Assembly: GCA_029204225.1 (NCBI GenBank)
Contig: MU832124.1
Span: 1-64,000, forward strand
From: Diphasiastrum complanatum
Lineage: Eukaryota; Streptophyta; Lycopodiopsida; Lycopodiales; Lycopodiaceae
Length of the DNA: 64,000 nt
Direction: 5' to 3'
Shown here: piece after piece, positions 24,767 through 35,130 of the stretch
How positions within the stretch are numbered: the stretch's first letter is position 1
Layout of the letters: each line of letters begins with the position of its first letter
The notes under the pieces: generated by a model
The model's input: the letters and a program-made list of their open reading frames with translations, nothing else
What the model was told of the DNA's origin: nothing
Database searches by the model: none
Position numbers and translations under genes: made by a program

Positions 24767-25457
24767 TGTGAAAAATTGCCTACATTGGCAAATCTAGCTA
24801 TGTAGAATATTGTACATTTTGTCAATATTATTTGTTGGTTACCTGAATGGCCAAAGTGCCACTTGTACATTCACACCTAAAGTAGGTTACCACGAGTCAA
24901 GAGGAGTGGTTGTGTCCATTTGGTAGTGATTCCTACTTTGTAGGATCTAGACCATGATTTATATTGAGATTTGTACCTACCATGCACCTACCAAGCATGA
25001 CTCTTGGATCTAGGCTAGGGTTTTCACATTAGGGCAAGAAAGTGGAGTCTAATTCCTTATTACTTGCTGGATTTTCACCTAACTTAGCAAAGGAAGTGTG
25101 TTTTACTATGTATTCTCATTCTCCATAGTGAGAAGATAGAAACTTTTTGGAGCCTCAAGGAGAAACTCGAGTTTCCTCTCATTGTATGGTGATTGCTTTT
25201 GATTCCAATGAAACCCAGATTTAGCACATTCTAAACACTGTCTACAGGCCATACTACAGCCTTATTTCTACACGTGTGGAGTTGGATTATAGTTATTGAT
25301 CAATGTTTTGATTGTCTCTACTTGTTTTCTATCAAGCTGCTAAACTAGATCTTGTTTTCTGATGACTAATATATGATAGATTGTTTAACAAGCACACAAT
25401 CAACCTTGTGGATCATTAAAAGATCCATTTATGGTCCTTAGTACTGTACTTTTCACA
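24767..25457 (+). mobile_element. Copia-type solo LTR in a Gypsy RT (TSD GTAAT)
   Basis: It begins TGTGAAAAATTGCC and ends TACTTTTCACA, the reverse complement of the B-family LTR layout, so it lies in the opposite orientation to the B copies. GTAAT occurs at 24762-24766 and 25458-25462. The 691-bp length is close to the 701 bp of the B LTR, but the sequence is visibly diverged. No internal sequence remains, as expected after recombination between two LTRs. Confidence 0.88.
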
Positions 25458-25781
25458 GTAATGCCATTTGGATCATGCAATGCTCCTATACATACCAGAG
25501 ATTTATAAACAAAAGCTTCAACAACATTTTAGATGATGATTTAAAACTATTCATAGATGAGTTGTGACAGGGGCATCTAAGAAGAAAGGACATATTTATA
25601 TACTAAAAAATATTTTCAAAAGTGTGCTACTACATGTACTACTCTGAATGTGAACAAGTGTGTGTTTGGTGTGCCATATGGGGTACTATTAAGTCATGCC
25701 ATTAGCAAATATGGTATAGCCACAAATATAGAGAATTAGCTTTAATGGCTCTAACCATGATCACACAACTACAATCTTTCC
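25458..25781 (+). pseudogene. Gypsy RT relic, piece 2
   Basis: It resumes VMPFGSCNAPIHT right after the TSD, then a decayed LDD-containing stretch (FXDDDLKLFIDEL). NKCVFGVPYGVLLSHAIS and a QLQSF-like end follow. These are the RT motifs V-M-P-F-G-L-x-N-A-P and K-C-x-F-G-V. It ends at TTTCC (25777-25781), the TSD of B copy 1, and continues at 34727. Confidence 0.78.
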
Positions 25782-26479
25782 TGTAAAAGTACTGTACTTT
25801 AGGACCATAAATGGATCTACAAAAGATCCACAAGAGTGATTGGATGCTTGCTTAACAATCTATCAAAAAACTAGACACAAAAAAGTTGATCTAGATTGGC
25901 AATTTGACAAACAACAAGCATTAACAATCAAAAGCATTGATAAACATTGAAATACGAGCCCACACGTGTGTACTACAGGCTTTAGTACGGCCTTCAACCT
26001 GAGAAACAAGTAGAAATTGATTTGGTTTCATTTGGATCACAAAAACTCAATGTACATAGTGAACTAGCTTGAGATTGCCAATGAGCTCCAAAAATTTTCT
26101 TTCTCACTATGGAGAGAGGGAATACATAGCAAATTCGACTTCCTTCTTGAAGTTAGGTGGATTTCCAGCATGTAATAAGGAATTTAACTCACTCTCCTTG
26201 ACCTAAAATGAAACCCTAGTCTATTTCCTAGAGTTATGCTTGGTAGGTAGCTAGCTGGTCAAATTTTCACCTTAAACTTAGGTGTAGGTCCTATAAAGTA
26301 GGGATGACCACCAAATAGACATGACCAACTCTCTTGACTTGAACTAACCTACATTAGGATGGGTTTCCCATGTGGCATCATGGCCTCACATGTGTGGGAC
26401 CCACTTGTGTACACAATCTACACTATTCTACATGGTTTTTGATCAAGCTAGATTTGTCAATTTTTGGCAATTCTTCACA
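25782..26479 (-). repeat. 3' LTR of B copy 1
   Basis: 698 bp, beginning TGTAAAAG (TGTGAAAG in other copies) and ending TTCTTCACA. It has T at 25982 and the GGGACCC and CAATCTACAC variants, all shared with the right LTR of copy 2. CACACGTGTG lies at 25961-25970. Confidence 0.92.
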
Positions 26480-26683
26480 CTCCTCCTCAAATTTAGCTTG
26501 ATCTATTTACAACTCTCTTGATAGATCAATGAAAGCTTTTATAAGTGTCTAAAAAATCCAGCTACAAAGAATGAACTTTTGAGACTCCAATAGAGAATGA
26601 TGTCCATGAAGGATCTTTCACCACCTCTTAAAGGATCCCTTACAAGATGTTCCATAAATGTGTCTATATACATGTAGCACACT

Positions 26684-28870
26684 TCAAAAATAAACATCAT
26701 GCCAAGCCATGGATTCCAAGGAATTTTGTGCACTTGAAGATACATCAATTAAAATATTGAGTGCATAAATAATGTTGCCAAAGACAACTTGTCTTGCTTG
26801 ATCCATATGATTGAGCCTAGATGGCTCCATCTTGATACTCAAGGTTCTTCTTGGAGTCCTCGGGTCTTGAGCTTGCTCCTCCACTTGACTTGACTCCAAA
26901 CCATCAATGAATTGAATAAGGTGTTGATCCAAAGGTGCTTCTTCAAGTTTACAAATCTTCCACTCTTGAAAGATCACATTTCCACCATTGACAAATTCTT
27001 TGGCTGAAAACAAGTACATTCGACAATCTCTACTTGAAGAGCAAAACACTACCATTATTCCTATCATTGAAATAGGATAATCTTTGGTCCTTACATTTGA
27101 ATGATCATGTTCAAAGCATGTGGACCCAAATATTTCCAATACAAATGATGTTTCATCTTTTATGACACTATTCAAACTATTACAAAAATAGTTATCCAAT
27201 GAAATTGCTTTATCAACAACAAATGTAGATTTCAAAGCATCCCATTTCATTGTCTTGTCATACAAAGTAATAAACACCATGAATCTTAAAGGTAAGAAAC
27301 AAGTCACTTCATGTTTACTAATACTTTCCAAAAAGTATTCAAAGATAGTAGACTCTCCAATGCTCACCACCCTTGCAAGATGCACACTTGAATGGACAAT
27401 TTGCATGCAATTTGATGACTCGGACATTGTCATTGAGGACTCCCTTGGAACTCTCATGCTTTGAGGCTGATCCTCAAGATCTTCCTCCTTTTGATGCTCC
27501 TCCTCAATGCAAGCAAGATCACACTTTGCCAAGATCTCCTCTTGAGTGATCTCCTCCTTTGCCAAGCTCATTCTTTCAAAAGCAACACTAGATTCCAACC
27601 TAAACAATCTTCCATGTTTAAATCCCTTCGTAATGCAAACATCATTCTTCAAGATGAAGCAAACACCATGCTTAAAGTGGACATCCAAACCACTTTCTAA
27701 GAGTAAACCAACACTAAGCATATTCTTGGTGATTGATGGTACATAAAGGACATTTTCTAGGTCCATGCATTTTGAGGATTCTAGATACAAAGAGATGGTG
27801 CCAACATCATCTATCCTACACTCTTCATCATTTGCAGTAAAGACAAACTTTTTAGCATCATTGAAAGAGTGTAAGGTTGAGAAAAAGTCCTTTTCACAAG
27901 ACATGTGGGAGCTAGCCCCACTGTCGATCCACCAATTGTCTCTTGAATTGCTATTGCTTGTTGGTGAGGATGTAGATGCCATCAAGAATACATCTACTTC
28001 ATCCTCCTCCTCCTCCTTTGCAAGGTTTCCTTGTTTGTCCTCCTCCACTTGTGCTCTTAGCCTCTTGTAGCATTCAGATGCATAATGCCCCTTCTTTCCA
28101 CAAAAGAAGCATTTTTGCTTTGACTTGTCCTTTGAGCTTCATGCATCATCCTCTTCTTTTGCCTCCTTTGGATGCTTCTTCTTTCCATTGGTCTTATTTT
28201 TGCCCTTGAATGAGAAATTGGATTTCTCATCACCATCCTGCAAAGACAAGGAACTCATTCTAGATTTTGCATGGAGCATCCTACACTCTTCAGCCACTAA
28301 TACACTATGAAGTTTTTCTATAGTTGGCAAAGTGTCTTGGATGGCAAAACTTAGGACCAAATTTGCAAAGTCATCTCCTAGACCATTAAGGACAATTTGT
28401 ACAAGCTCTCCATCATGAATCTTCTCTCCTATGGAAGCCAACTCCCTATTTAGAGACTTGATTCTGAGTACATAATCCTGTGCACTCTCCTCACTTCTCC
28501 TCATGCTTTGCAAAATTTGATTTCTAAGCATAAGAACTCTAGAAGTGTTGCTAGACTCATAGATTGATTTTAAAGACTCCCAAGCCTCTTTAGCATTAGT
28601 ACAAGCTGATACTTCTCTCAACAAATCATTGCTCACATTCATCTTCACACAATGAAGTGCAAGCCTAGATCTCTTCTTGTATCTAGCTAACTCCTGTGCA
28701 CCTAGAGGTTCATCTTCATCTTCAATCAAGAACTCATACAGGTCTTGGAGCACCAAGAGTGACTCCATTCTAATCTTCCAAATAGCATAATTTGTAGAAT
28801 TCAACCTCTCACTAGCTTCTAGAAGGTATGCTCCAGCAGATCCCATCTTACTAGTGACTTCTACAAACAA
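26684..28870 (-). pseudogene. B copy 1 Gag-protease ORF with an opal stop
   Basis: This is the same protein as in copies 2 and 3, but Ser in the DASSSKD segment is changed from TCA to TGA (stop at 28139-28141, about codon 244). The frame is then open again from 28138 to 26684 and holds the zinc knuckle CFFCGKKGHYASEC and the protease WWIDSGASSHM. At the C-terminus copies 2 and 3 end HDV-stop, while copy 1 reads HDVYF before stopping. A truncated Gag of 243 residues lacking knuckle and protease would be made. The insertion is otherwise well preserved. Confidence 0.88.
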
Positions 28871-29462
28871 GAAATAGATTTGATTGACTTGAAACTCACA
28901 AAGGTCTCACACTTGCAGTGTTTCACTCAAATTTGATTTCTAATCCAACAAATGGACTTATAATCACTGTTCTATCACTCCCTCACAAAGCTGGAATGAA
29001 GATAAGATGAAATGAAAACTACTTTCAAACAAATCTTGCCAAGAAATGGATTTGATTGTCTCTAGAAACTCACTAAGGTCTCTCTCTTGTAGTTTTTCAC
29101 TCAAATTAGATTTCTAATCCAAAAAATGGACTTATAATCTCAGTTCTAGCACTCCCTCACAAAGTTGGAATGAAGATAAGATGATGTGAAATCTACTTAC
29201 AATCAAATCTTGCCAATTTTGGCTATTTTTGGACAAAAAAATGACTTAATCTCTTTCTTCATTCTTGGTGTACTTTGAATACCTGTTTTTAACCTTAATA
29301 GGACTTGAACTCAGCCTAGATTAATTAGATTCCATGAAACAAATTCAAATCTAATCAATGGCAAATGATCTTGGTAGATTATCCTAGGATCTCCGACAAA
29401 AATTACACCAATAGCTCACAAATTGAATTTTTTTTGGATCAAATGAATACCATGCATTAAAT

Positions 29463-30151
29463 TTGGAAGGCCCCTTTTGGAGTCCAAATTTGTGCAATTA
29501 ATATCTCATGTTGAAAAAGATTGGAAGTCATCGCCAATTTGTCAACATTAGACGAAGCCTAGCCATCAAAAAAGCGGCCTTCTGAATCTCTCTCTCTCTA
29601 GATATTGTTTGTCCTAGTTGTTACTTCTTGGAAGGCCCCTTTTGGAGTCCAGATTTCTTAGCATATTTACACTTTTGTGAAGTTACATCATCTTCATGAT
29701 GATTTTCTTATTGTGGTATAACATCTAGAAGGGTGATAGATCATAGGATAGAGTTTTTGTAGTCGAAATGTCTATTGGAAACCACATCACTTTAATGGCA
29801 AGTAAAATAGAGGAGTACCTTTGGATGGGCCTCATGAGAACATGAAAGTCAACATGGCTTCATTTGTCCCTCTAGAAAGTACAAAAAAGAATAGCATTAA
29901 AATATGTGTAGATTAAAAAGGTCAAGCAAACTTAACCACATTTTAAAATATGCTCTTTCTAGGATGAATGACCTTGCACATAGCTTAACTAGAGATAAAT
30001 AGTTCACTAAGATAGATATTAGAACAGTGTACTATCTTATGAAGATCAATTGAAAGAAGTACCAAAGATAGGTCTATAGACTCAATATGGCACTGCAAGC
30101 TTTTAATTTTATCATTTGTGTTAAGAAACATTGATTATGGCAAGGTCACAT
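29463..30151 (+). repeat. D block, copy 1 (689 bp duplicated flank)
   Basis: It matches 36427-37115 and appears identical by eye through its end at CACAT. It carries a decayed Gypsy RT stretch near 29900-30090 (FTKIDIRTVYYLMKI). It precedes B copies 2 and 3 in exactly the same way, so it is part of a segmental duplication and not of the B element. Confidence 0.9.
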
Positions 30152-30852
30152 TGTGAAAGTACTGTACTTTAGGACCATAAATGGATCTACAAAAGATCCA
30201 CAAGAGTGATTGGATGCTTGCTTAACAATCTATCAAAAAACTAGACACAAAAAAGTTGATCTAGATTGGCAATTTGACAAACAACAAGCATTAACAATCA
30301 AAAGCATTGATAAACATTGAAATCCGAGCCCACACGTGTGTACTACAGGCTGTAGTACGGCCTTCAACCTGAGAAACAAGTAGAAATTGATTTGGTTTCA
30401 TTTGGATCACAAAAACTCAATGTACATAGTGAACTAGCTTGAGATTGCCAATGAGCTCCAAAAATTTTCTATCTTCTCACTATGGAGAGAGGGAATACAT
30501 AGCAAATTCGACTTCCTTCTTGAAGTTAGGTGGATTTCCAGCATGTAATAAGGAAGTTAACTCACTCTCCTTGACTTAAAATGAAACCCTAGTCTATCTC
30601 CTAGAGTTATGCTTGGTAGGTAGCTAGTTGGTCAAATTTTCACCTTAAACTTAGGTGTAGGTCCTATAAAGTAGGGATGACCACCAAATAGACATGACCA
30701 ACTCTCTTGACTTGACCTAACCTACATTAGGATGGGTTTCCCATGTGGCATCATGGCCTCACATGTGTGGAACCCACTTGTGTACACAATTTACACTATT
30801 CTACATGGTTTTTGATCAAGCTAGATTTGCCAATTTTTGGCAATTCTTCACA
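30152..30852 (-). repeat. 3' LTR of B copy 2
   Basis: 701 bp. It appears the same as 37116-37816 by eye and has G at 30352, GGAACCC and CAATTTACAC. CACACGTGTG lies at 30331-30340. Confidence 0.95.
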
Positions 30853-30861
30853 CTCCTCCTC
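30853..30861 (-). other. Polypurine tract of B copy 2
   Basis: On the minus strand GAGGAGGAG directly precedes the 3' LTR. It primes plus-strand DNA synthesis. The same tract is present in copies 1 (26480) and 3 (37817). Confidence 0.85.
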
Positions 30862-31062
30862 AAATTTAGCTTGATCTATTTACAACTCTCTTGATAGATC
30901 AATGAAAGCTTTTAGAAGTGTCTAAAAAATCCAGCTACAAAGAAGGAACTTTTGAGACTCCAATAGATAATGATGTCCATGAAGGATCTTTCACCACCTC
31001 TTAGAGGATCCCTTACAAGATGTTCCATAAATGTGTCTATATACATGTAGCACACTTCAAAA

Positions 31063-33243
31063 CTAAACATCATGCCAAGCCATGGATTCCAAGGCATTTT
31101 GTGCACTTGAAGATACATCAATGAAAATATTAAGTGCATAAATAATGTTGCCAAAGACAACTTGTCTTGCTTGATCCATATGATTGAGCCTAGATGGCTC
31201 CATCTTGATACTCAAGGTTCTTCTTGGAGTCCTCGGGTCTTGAGCTTGCTCCTCCACTTGACTTGACTCCAAACCATCAATGAATTGAATAAGGTGTTGA
31301 TCCAAAGGTGCTTCTTCAAGTTTACAAATCTTCCACTCTTGAAAGATCACATTTCCACCATTGACAAATTCTTTGGCTGAAAATAAGTACATTCGACAAT
31401 CTCTACTTGAAGAGCAAAACACTACCATTATTCCTATCATTGAAATAGGATAATCTTTGGTCCTTACATTTGAATGATCATGTTCAAAGCATGTGGACCC
31501 AAATATTTCCAATACAAATGATGTTTCATCTTTTATGACACTATTCAAACTATTACAAAAATAGTTATCCAATGAAATTGCTTTATCAACAACAAATGTA
31601 GATTTCAAAGCATCCCATTTCATTGTCTTGTCATACAAAGTAATAAACACCATGAATCTTAAAGGTAAGAAACAAGTCACTTCATGTTTACTAATACTTT
31701 CCAAAAAGTATTCAAAGATAGTAGACTCTCCAATGCTCACCACCCTTGCAAGATGCACACTTGAATGGACAATTTGCATGCAATTTGATGACTCGGACAT
31801 TGTCATTGAGGACTCCCTTGGAACTCTCATGCTTTGAGGCTGATCCTCAAGATCTTCCTCCTTTTGATGCTCCTCCTCAATGCAAGCAAGATCACACTTT
31901 GCCAAGATCTCCTCTTGAGTGATCTCCTCCTTTGCCAAGCTCATTCTTTCAAAAGCAACACCAGCTTCCAACCTAAACAATCTTCCATGTTTAAATCCCT
32001 TCGTAATGCAAACATCATTCTTCAAGATGAAGCAAACACCATGCTTAAAGTGGACATCCAAACCACTTTCTAAGAGTAAACCAACACTAAGCATATTCTT
32101 GGTGATTGATGGTACATAAAGGACATTTTCTAGGTCCATGCATTTTGAGGATTCTAGATACAAAGAGATGGTGCCAACATCATCTATCCTACACTCTTCA
32201 TCATTTGCAGTAAAGACAAACTTTTTAGCATCATTGAAAGAGTGTAAGGTTGAGAAAAAGTCCTTTTCACAAGACATGTGGGAGCTAGCCCCACTGTCGA
32301 TCCACCAATTGTCTCTTGAATTGCTATTGCTTGTTGGTGAGGATGTAGATGCCATCAAGAATACATCTACTTCATCCTCCTCCTCCTCCTTTGCAAGGTT
32401 TCCTTGTTTGTCCTCCTCCACTTGTGCTCTTAGCCTCTTGTAGCATTCAGATGCATAATGCCCCTTCCTTCCACAAAAGAAGCATTTCTGCTTTGACTTG
32501 TCCTTTGAGCTTGATGCATCATCCTCTTCTTTGGCCTCCTTTGGATGCTTCTTCTTTCCATTGGTCTTCATTTTGCCCTTGAATGAGAAATTGGCTTTCT
32601 CATCACCATCCTGCAATGACAAGGAACTCATTCTAGATTTTGCATGGAGCATCCTACACTCTTCAGCCACTAATACACTGTGAAGTTTTTCTATAGTTGG
32701 CAAAGTGTCTTGGATGGCAAAACTTAGGACCAAATTTGCAAAGTCATCTCCTAGACCATTAAGGACAATTTGTACAAGCTCTCCATCATGAATCTTCTCT
32801 CCTATGGAAGCCAACTCCCTATTTAGAGACTTGATTCTGAGTACATAATCCTGTGCACTCTCCTCACTTCTCCTCATGCTTTGCAAAATTTGATTTCTAA
32901 GCATAAGAACTCTAGAAGTGTTGCTAGACTCATAGATTGATTTTAAAGACTCCCAAGCCTCTTTAGCATTAGTACAAGCTGATACTTCTCTCAACAAATC
33001 ATTGCTCACATTCATCTTCACACAATGAAGTGCAAGCCTAGATCTCTTCTTGTATCTAGCTAACTCCTGTGCACCTAGAGGTTCATCTTCATCTTCAATC
33101 AAGAACTCATACAGGTCTTGGAGCACCAAGAGTGACTCCATTCTAATCTTCCAAATAGCATAATTTGTAGAATTCAACCTCTCACTAGCTTCTAGAAGGT
33201 ATGCTCCAGCAGATCCCATCTTACTAGTGACTTCTACAAACAA
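31063..33243 (-). CDS. B copy 2 Gag-protease ORF, 726 codons, no RT
   Basis: Met9 (MGSAGAYLLEASERL) fits the Copia gag start of related elements better than Met1. Gag covers residues 9-250, and the zinc knuckle CFFCGRKGHYASEC is at 254-267. The aspartic protease motif WWIDSGASS has Asp316, with the protease reaching to about 425. Then an acidic stretch (KEEITQEEILAK) replaces the pre-integrase. The rest keeps only degenerate integrase C-terminal sequence (FGSTCFEHDHSNVRTKD, about residue 590). The HHCC zinc site and D,D35E triad are absent. No RT or RNase H follows. The protein could form particles and mature them but could not copy or integrate DNA, so a helper element would be needed. The length is about half of a full Copia polyprotein. 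Confidence 0.88.
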   Translation of the reverse strand: MFVEVTSKMGSAGAYLLEASERLNSTNYAIWKIRMESLLVLQDLYEFLIEDEDEPLGAQELARYKKRSRLALHCVKMNVSNDLLREVSACTNAKEAWESLKSIYESSNTSRVLMLRNQILQSMRRSEESAQDYVLRIKSLNRELASIGEKIHDGELVQIVLNGLGDDFANLVLSFAIQDTLPTIEKLHSVLVAEECRMLHAKSRMSSLSLQDGDEKANFSFKGKMKTNGKKKHPKEAKEEDDASSSKDKSKQKCFFCGRKGHYASECYKRLRAQVEEDKQGNLAKEEEEDEVDVFLMASTSSPTSNSNSRDNWWIDSGASSHMSCEKDFFSTLHSFNDAKKFVFTANDEECRIDDVGTISLYLESSKCMDLENVLYVPSITKNMLSVGLLLESGLDVHFKHGVCFILKNDVCITKGFKHGRLFRLEAGVAFERMSLAKEEITQEEILAKCDLACIEEEHQKEEDLEDQPQSMRVPRESSMTMSESSNCMQIVHSSVHLARVVSIGESTIFEYFLESISKHEVTCFLPLRFMVFITLYDKTMKWDALKSTFVVDKAISLDNYFCNSLNSVIKDETSFVLEIFGSTCFEHDHSNVRTKDYPISMIGIMVVFCSSSRDCRMYLFSAKEFVNGGNVIFQEWKICKLEEAPLDQHLIQFIDGLESSQVEEQAQDPRTPRRTLSIKMEPSRLNHMDQARQVVFGNIIYALNIFIDVSSSAQNALESMAWHDV

Positions 33244-33588
33244 GAAATAGATTTGATTGACTTGAAACTCACAAAGGTCTCACACTTGCAGTGTTTCACT
33301 CAAATTTGATTTCTAATCCAACAAATGGACTTATAATCACTGTTCTATCACTCCCTCACAAAGCTGGAATGAAGATAAGATGAAATGAAAACTACTTTCA
33401 AACAAATCTTGCCAAGAAATGGATTTGATTGTCTCTAGAAACTCACTAAGGTCTCTCTCTTGTAGTTTTTCACTCAAATTAGATTTCTAATCCAAAAAAT
33501 GGACTTATAATCTCAGTTCTAGCACTCCCTCACAAAGTTGGAATGAAGATAAGATGATGTGAAATCTACTTACAATCAAATCTTGCCA
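33241..33588 (-). repeat. Leader duplication in B elements (172 bp x 2)
   Basis: 33241-33412 and 33413-33588 are imperfect direct repeats lying between primer site and gag. Both contain TTTCACTCAAAT, GGACTTATAAT and CACTCCCTCACAAAG. The same pair occurs in copies 1 (about 28868-29215) and 3 (about 40205-40552), so it predates their spread. Confidence 0.85.
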
Positions 33589-34012
33589 ATTTTGGCTATT
33601 TTTGGACAAAAAAATGACTTAATCTCTTTCTTCATTCTTGGTGTACTTTGAAGACCTGTTTTTAACCTTAATAGGACTTGAACTCAGCCTAGATTAATTA
33701 GATTCCATGAAACAAATTCAAATCTAATCAATGGCAAATGATCTTGGTAGATTATCCTAGGATCTCCGCCAAAAATTACACCAATAGCTCACAAATTGAA
33801 TTTTTTTTGGATCAAATGAATACCATGCATTAAATGCAGGTTCAGAGGTTCCCACACATGTGGACAGTACGGATTTGGACCCCTACCAAGTTTGGGATCA
33901 AATCTCCTCACCAAAATCAAGATTCTAACTTGCCCTCTCAAGACTAGTTTTTAGCACCAAAACTTGCTAAAAATGGATTTGCATTAGATCAATGGCTTTT
34001 GCTCTTGTACTT

Positions 34013-34025
34013 GGCTCTGATACCA
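34013..34025 (-). other. Primer-binding site of B copy 2
   Basis: TGGTATCAGAGCC on the minus strand abuts the 5' LTR. It is complementary to initiator tRNA-Met. Copy 3 has TGGTATCAAAGCC at 40977-40989. Confidence 0.9.
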
Positions 34026-34726
34026 TGTGAAAGTACTGTACTTTAGGACCATAAATGGATCTACAAAAGATCCACAAGAGTGATTGGATGCTTGCTTAAC
34101 AATCTATCAAAAAACTAGACACAAAAAAGTTGATCTAGATTGGCAATCTGACAAACAACAAGCATTAACAATCAAAAGCATTGATAAACATTGAAATCCG
34201 AGCCCACACGTGTGTAATACAGGCTTTAGTACGGCCTTCAACCTGAGAAACAAGTAGAAATTGATTTGGTTTCATTTGGATCACAAAAACTCAATGTACA
34301 TAGTGAACTAGCTTGAGATTGCCAATGAGCTCCAAAAATTTTCTATCTTCTCACTATGGAGAGAGGGAATACATAGCAAATTCGACTTCCTTCTTGAAGT
34401 TAGGTGGATTTCCAGCATGTAATAAGGAAGTTAACTCACTCTCCTTGACTTAAAATGAAACCCTAGTCTATCTCCTAGAGTTATGCTTGGTAGGTAGCTA
34501 GTTGGTCAAATTTTCACCTTAAACTTAGGTGTAGGCCCTATAAAGTAGGGATGACCACCAAATAGACATGACCAACTCTCTTGACTTGACCTAAACTACA
34601 TTAGGATGGGTTTCCCATGTGGCATCATGGCCTCACATGTGTGGGACCCACTTGTGTACACAATCTACACTATTCTACATGGTTTTTTATCAAGCTAGAT
34701 TTGCCAATTTTTGGCAATTCTTCACA
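34026..34726 (-). repeat. 5' LTR of B copy 2
   Basis: 701 bp. It carries T at 34226, GGGACCC and CAATCTACAC, the haplotype of copy 1 rather than of its own partner LTR. CACACGTGTG lies at 34205-34214. Confidence 0.95.
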
Positions 34727-35130
34727 TTTCCTAGGGTCTAGTGGATACTATAGACTCTACATGAAAGCTTATGCAACTAGAGCCTATTTTCTTAATGATT
34801 TATTAAAAAGAGACATGGTATGTAAATGGACTGATGACTACGAAATAGCTTTCAAAGAGGTAAAGGAAGCTTTAGCTATGGCCACTATATCAAATCCCCT
34901 TTGCTATGGCAAAGAATATTTCATCTTTAATATTGCAACAAAGACACACATAAGCTATTACATGGCCTAAGTATAGGAGAAAAAATATCATCCTATAATA
35001 TTTGTTGGAAGGAAGCTTAACATCTTTGAGTTTAACTATAACAAAGTTGAAAACGCATGTCTTTACATAGCCTATGTTGCTGCAAAAAATTGATAGATAG
35101 AACCTAATCCAATGTCGCATAACTTTCTTC
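34727..35130 (+). pseudogene. Gypsy RT-RNase H relic, piece 3
   Basis: Directly after the LTR the frame reads FLGSSGYYRLYMKAY, LNDLLKRDMVCKWTDD, FKEVKEAL and FNIATKTHISYYMA. This is the Ty3/Gypsy thumb and RNase H start (F-L-G-x-x-x-Y-Y-R, W-T-x-x-x-x-x-A-F-x-x-L-K). After a stop, GRKLNIFEFNYNKVENACLYIAYV matches the next RNase H block. Piece 2 ends QLQSF at 25781 and the shared TTTCC closes the gap, so the two pieces were one gene before the B insertion. The 117-codon frame at 34617 that starts inside the LTR is spurious. Confidence 0.82.

Larger units (their letters stand above)
25782..29462 (-). mobile_element. B-family element, copy 1 (5' LTR lost)
   Basis: The 3' LTR (25782-26479), polypurine tract, Gag-protease ORF region and most of the leader are present. 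The homology with copy 2 stops at 29462, before the primer site and 5' LTR. It is followed without overlap by the D block that starts at 29463. The left flank TTTCC is repeated not at its own right end but after copy 2 (34727-34731). Confidence 0.88.
30152..34726 (-). mobile_element. B-family element, copy 2 (recombinant, complete ends)
   Basis: It has two LTRs (30152-30852 and 34026-34726), a polypurine tract (30853-30861), a primer site (34013-34025) and an uninterrupted 726-codon Gag-protease ORF. The flanks do not match: CACAT on the left and TTTCC on the right. The left LTR matches copy 3, while the right LTR matches copy 1. RT and RNase H are absent, apart from a short out-of-frame RT tail at about 30912-31060. 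Confidence 0.92.

Noticed and set aside
26684-28870. Two separate genes in B copy 1
   Set aside because: They are one frame split by a single TCA to TGA change relative to copies 2 and 3.
34013-34025. tRNA gene-like sequence at the primer-binding sites
   Set aside because: Only the 12-13 bases complementary to a tRNA 3' end are present. No cloverleaf can form around them.
34617-34970. A 117-codon plus-strand ORF as a gene
   Set aside because: It begins inside the B LTR and runs by chance into the Gypsy RNase H relic. Only the part after 34727 is real coding ancestry.
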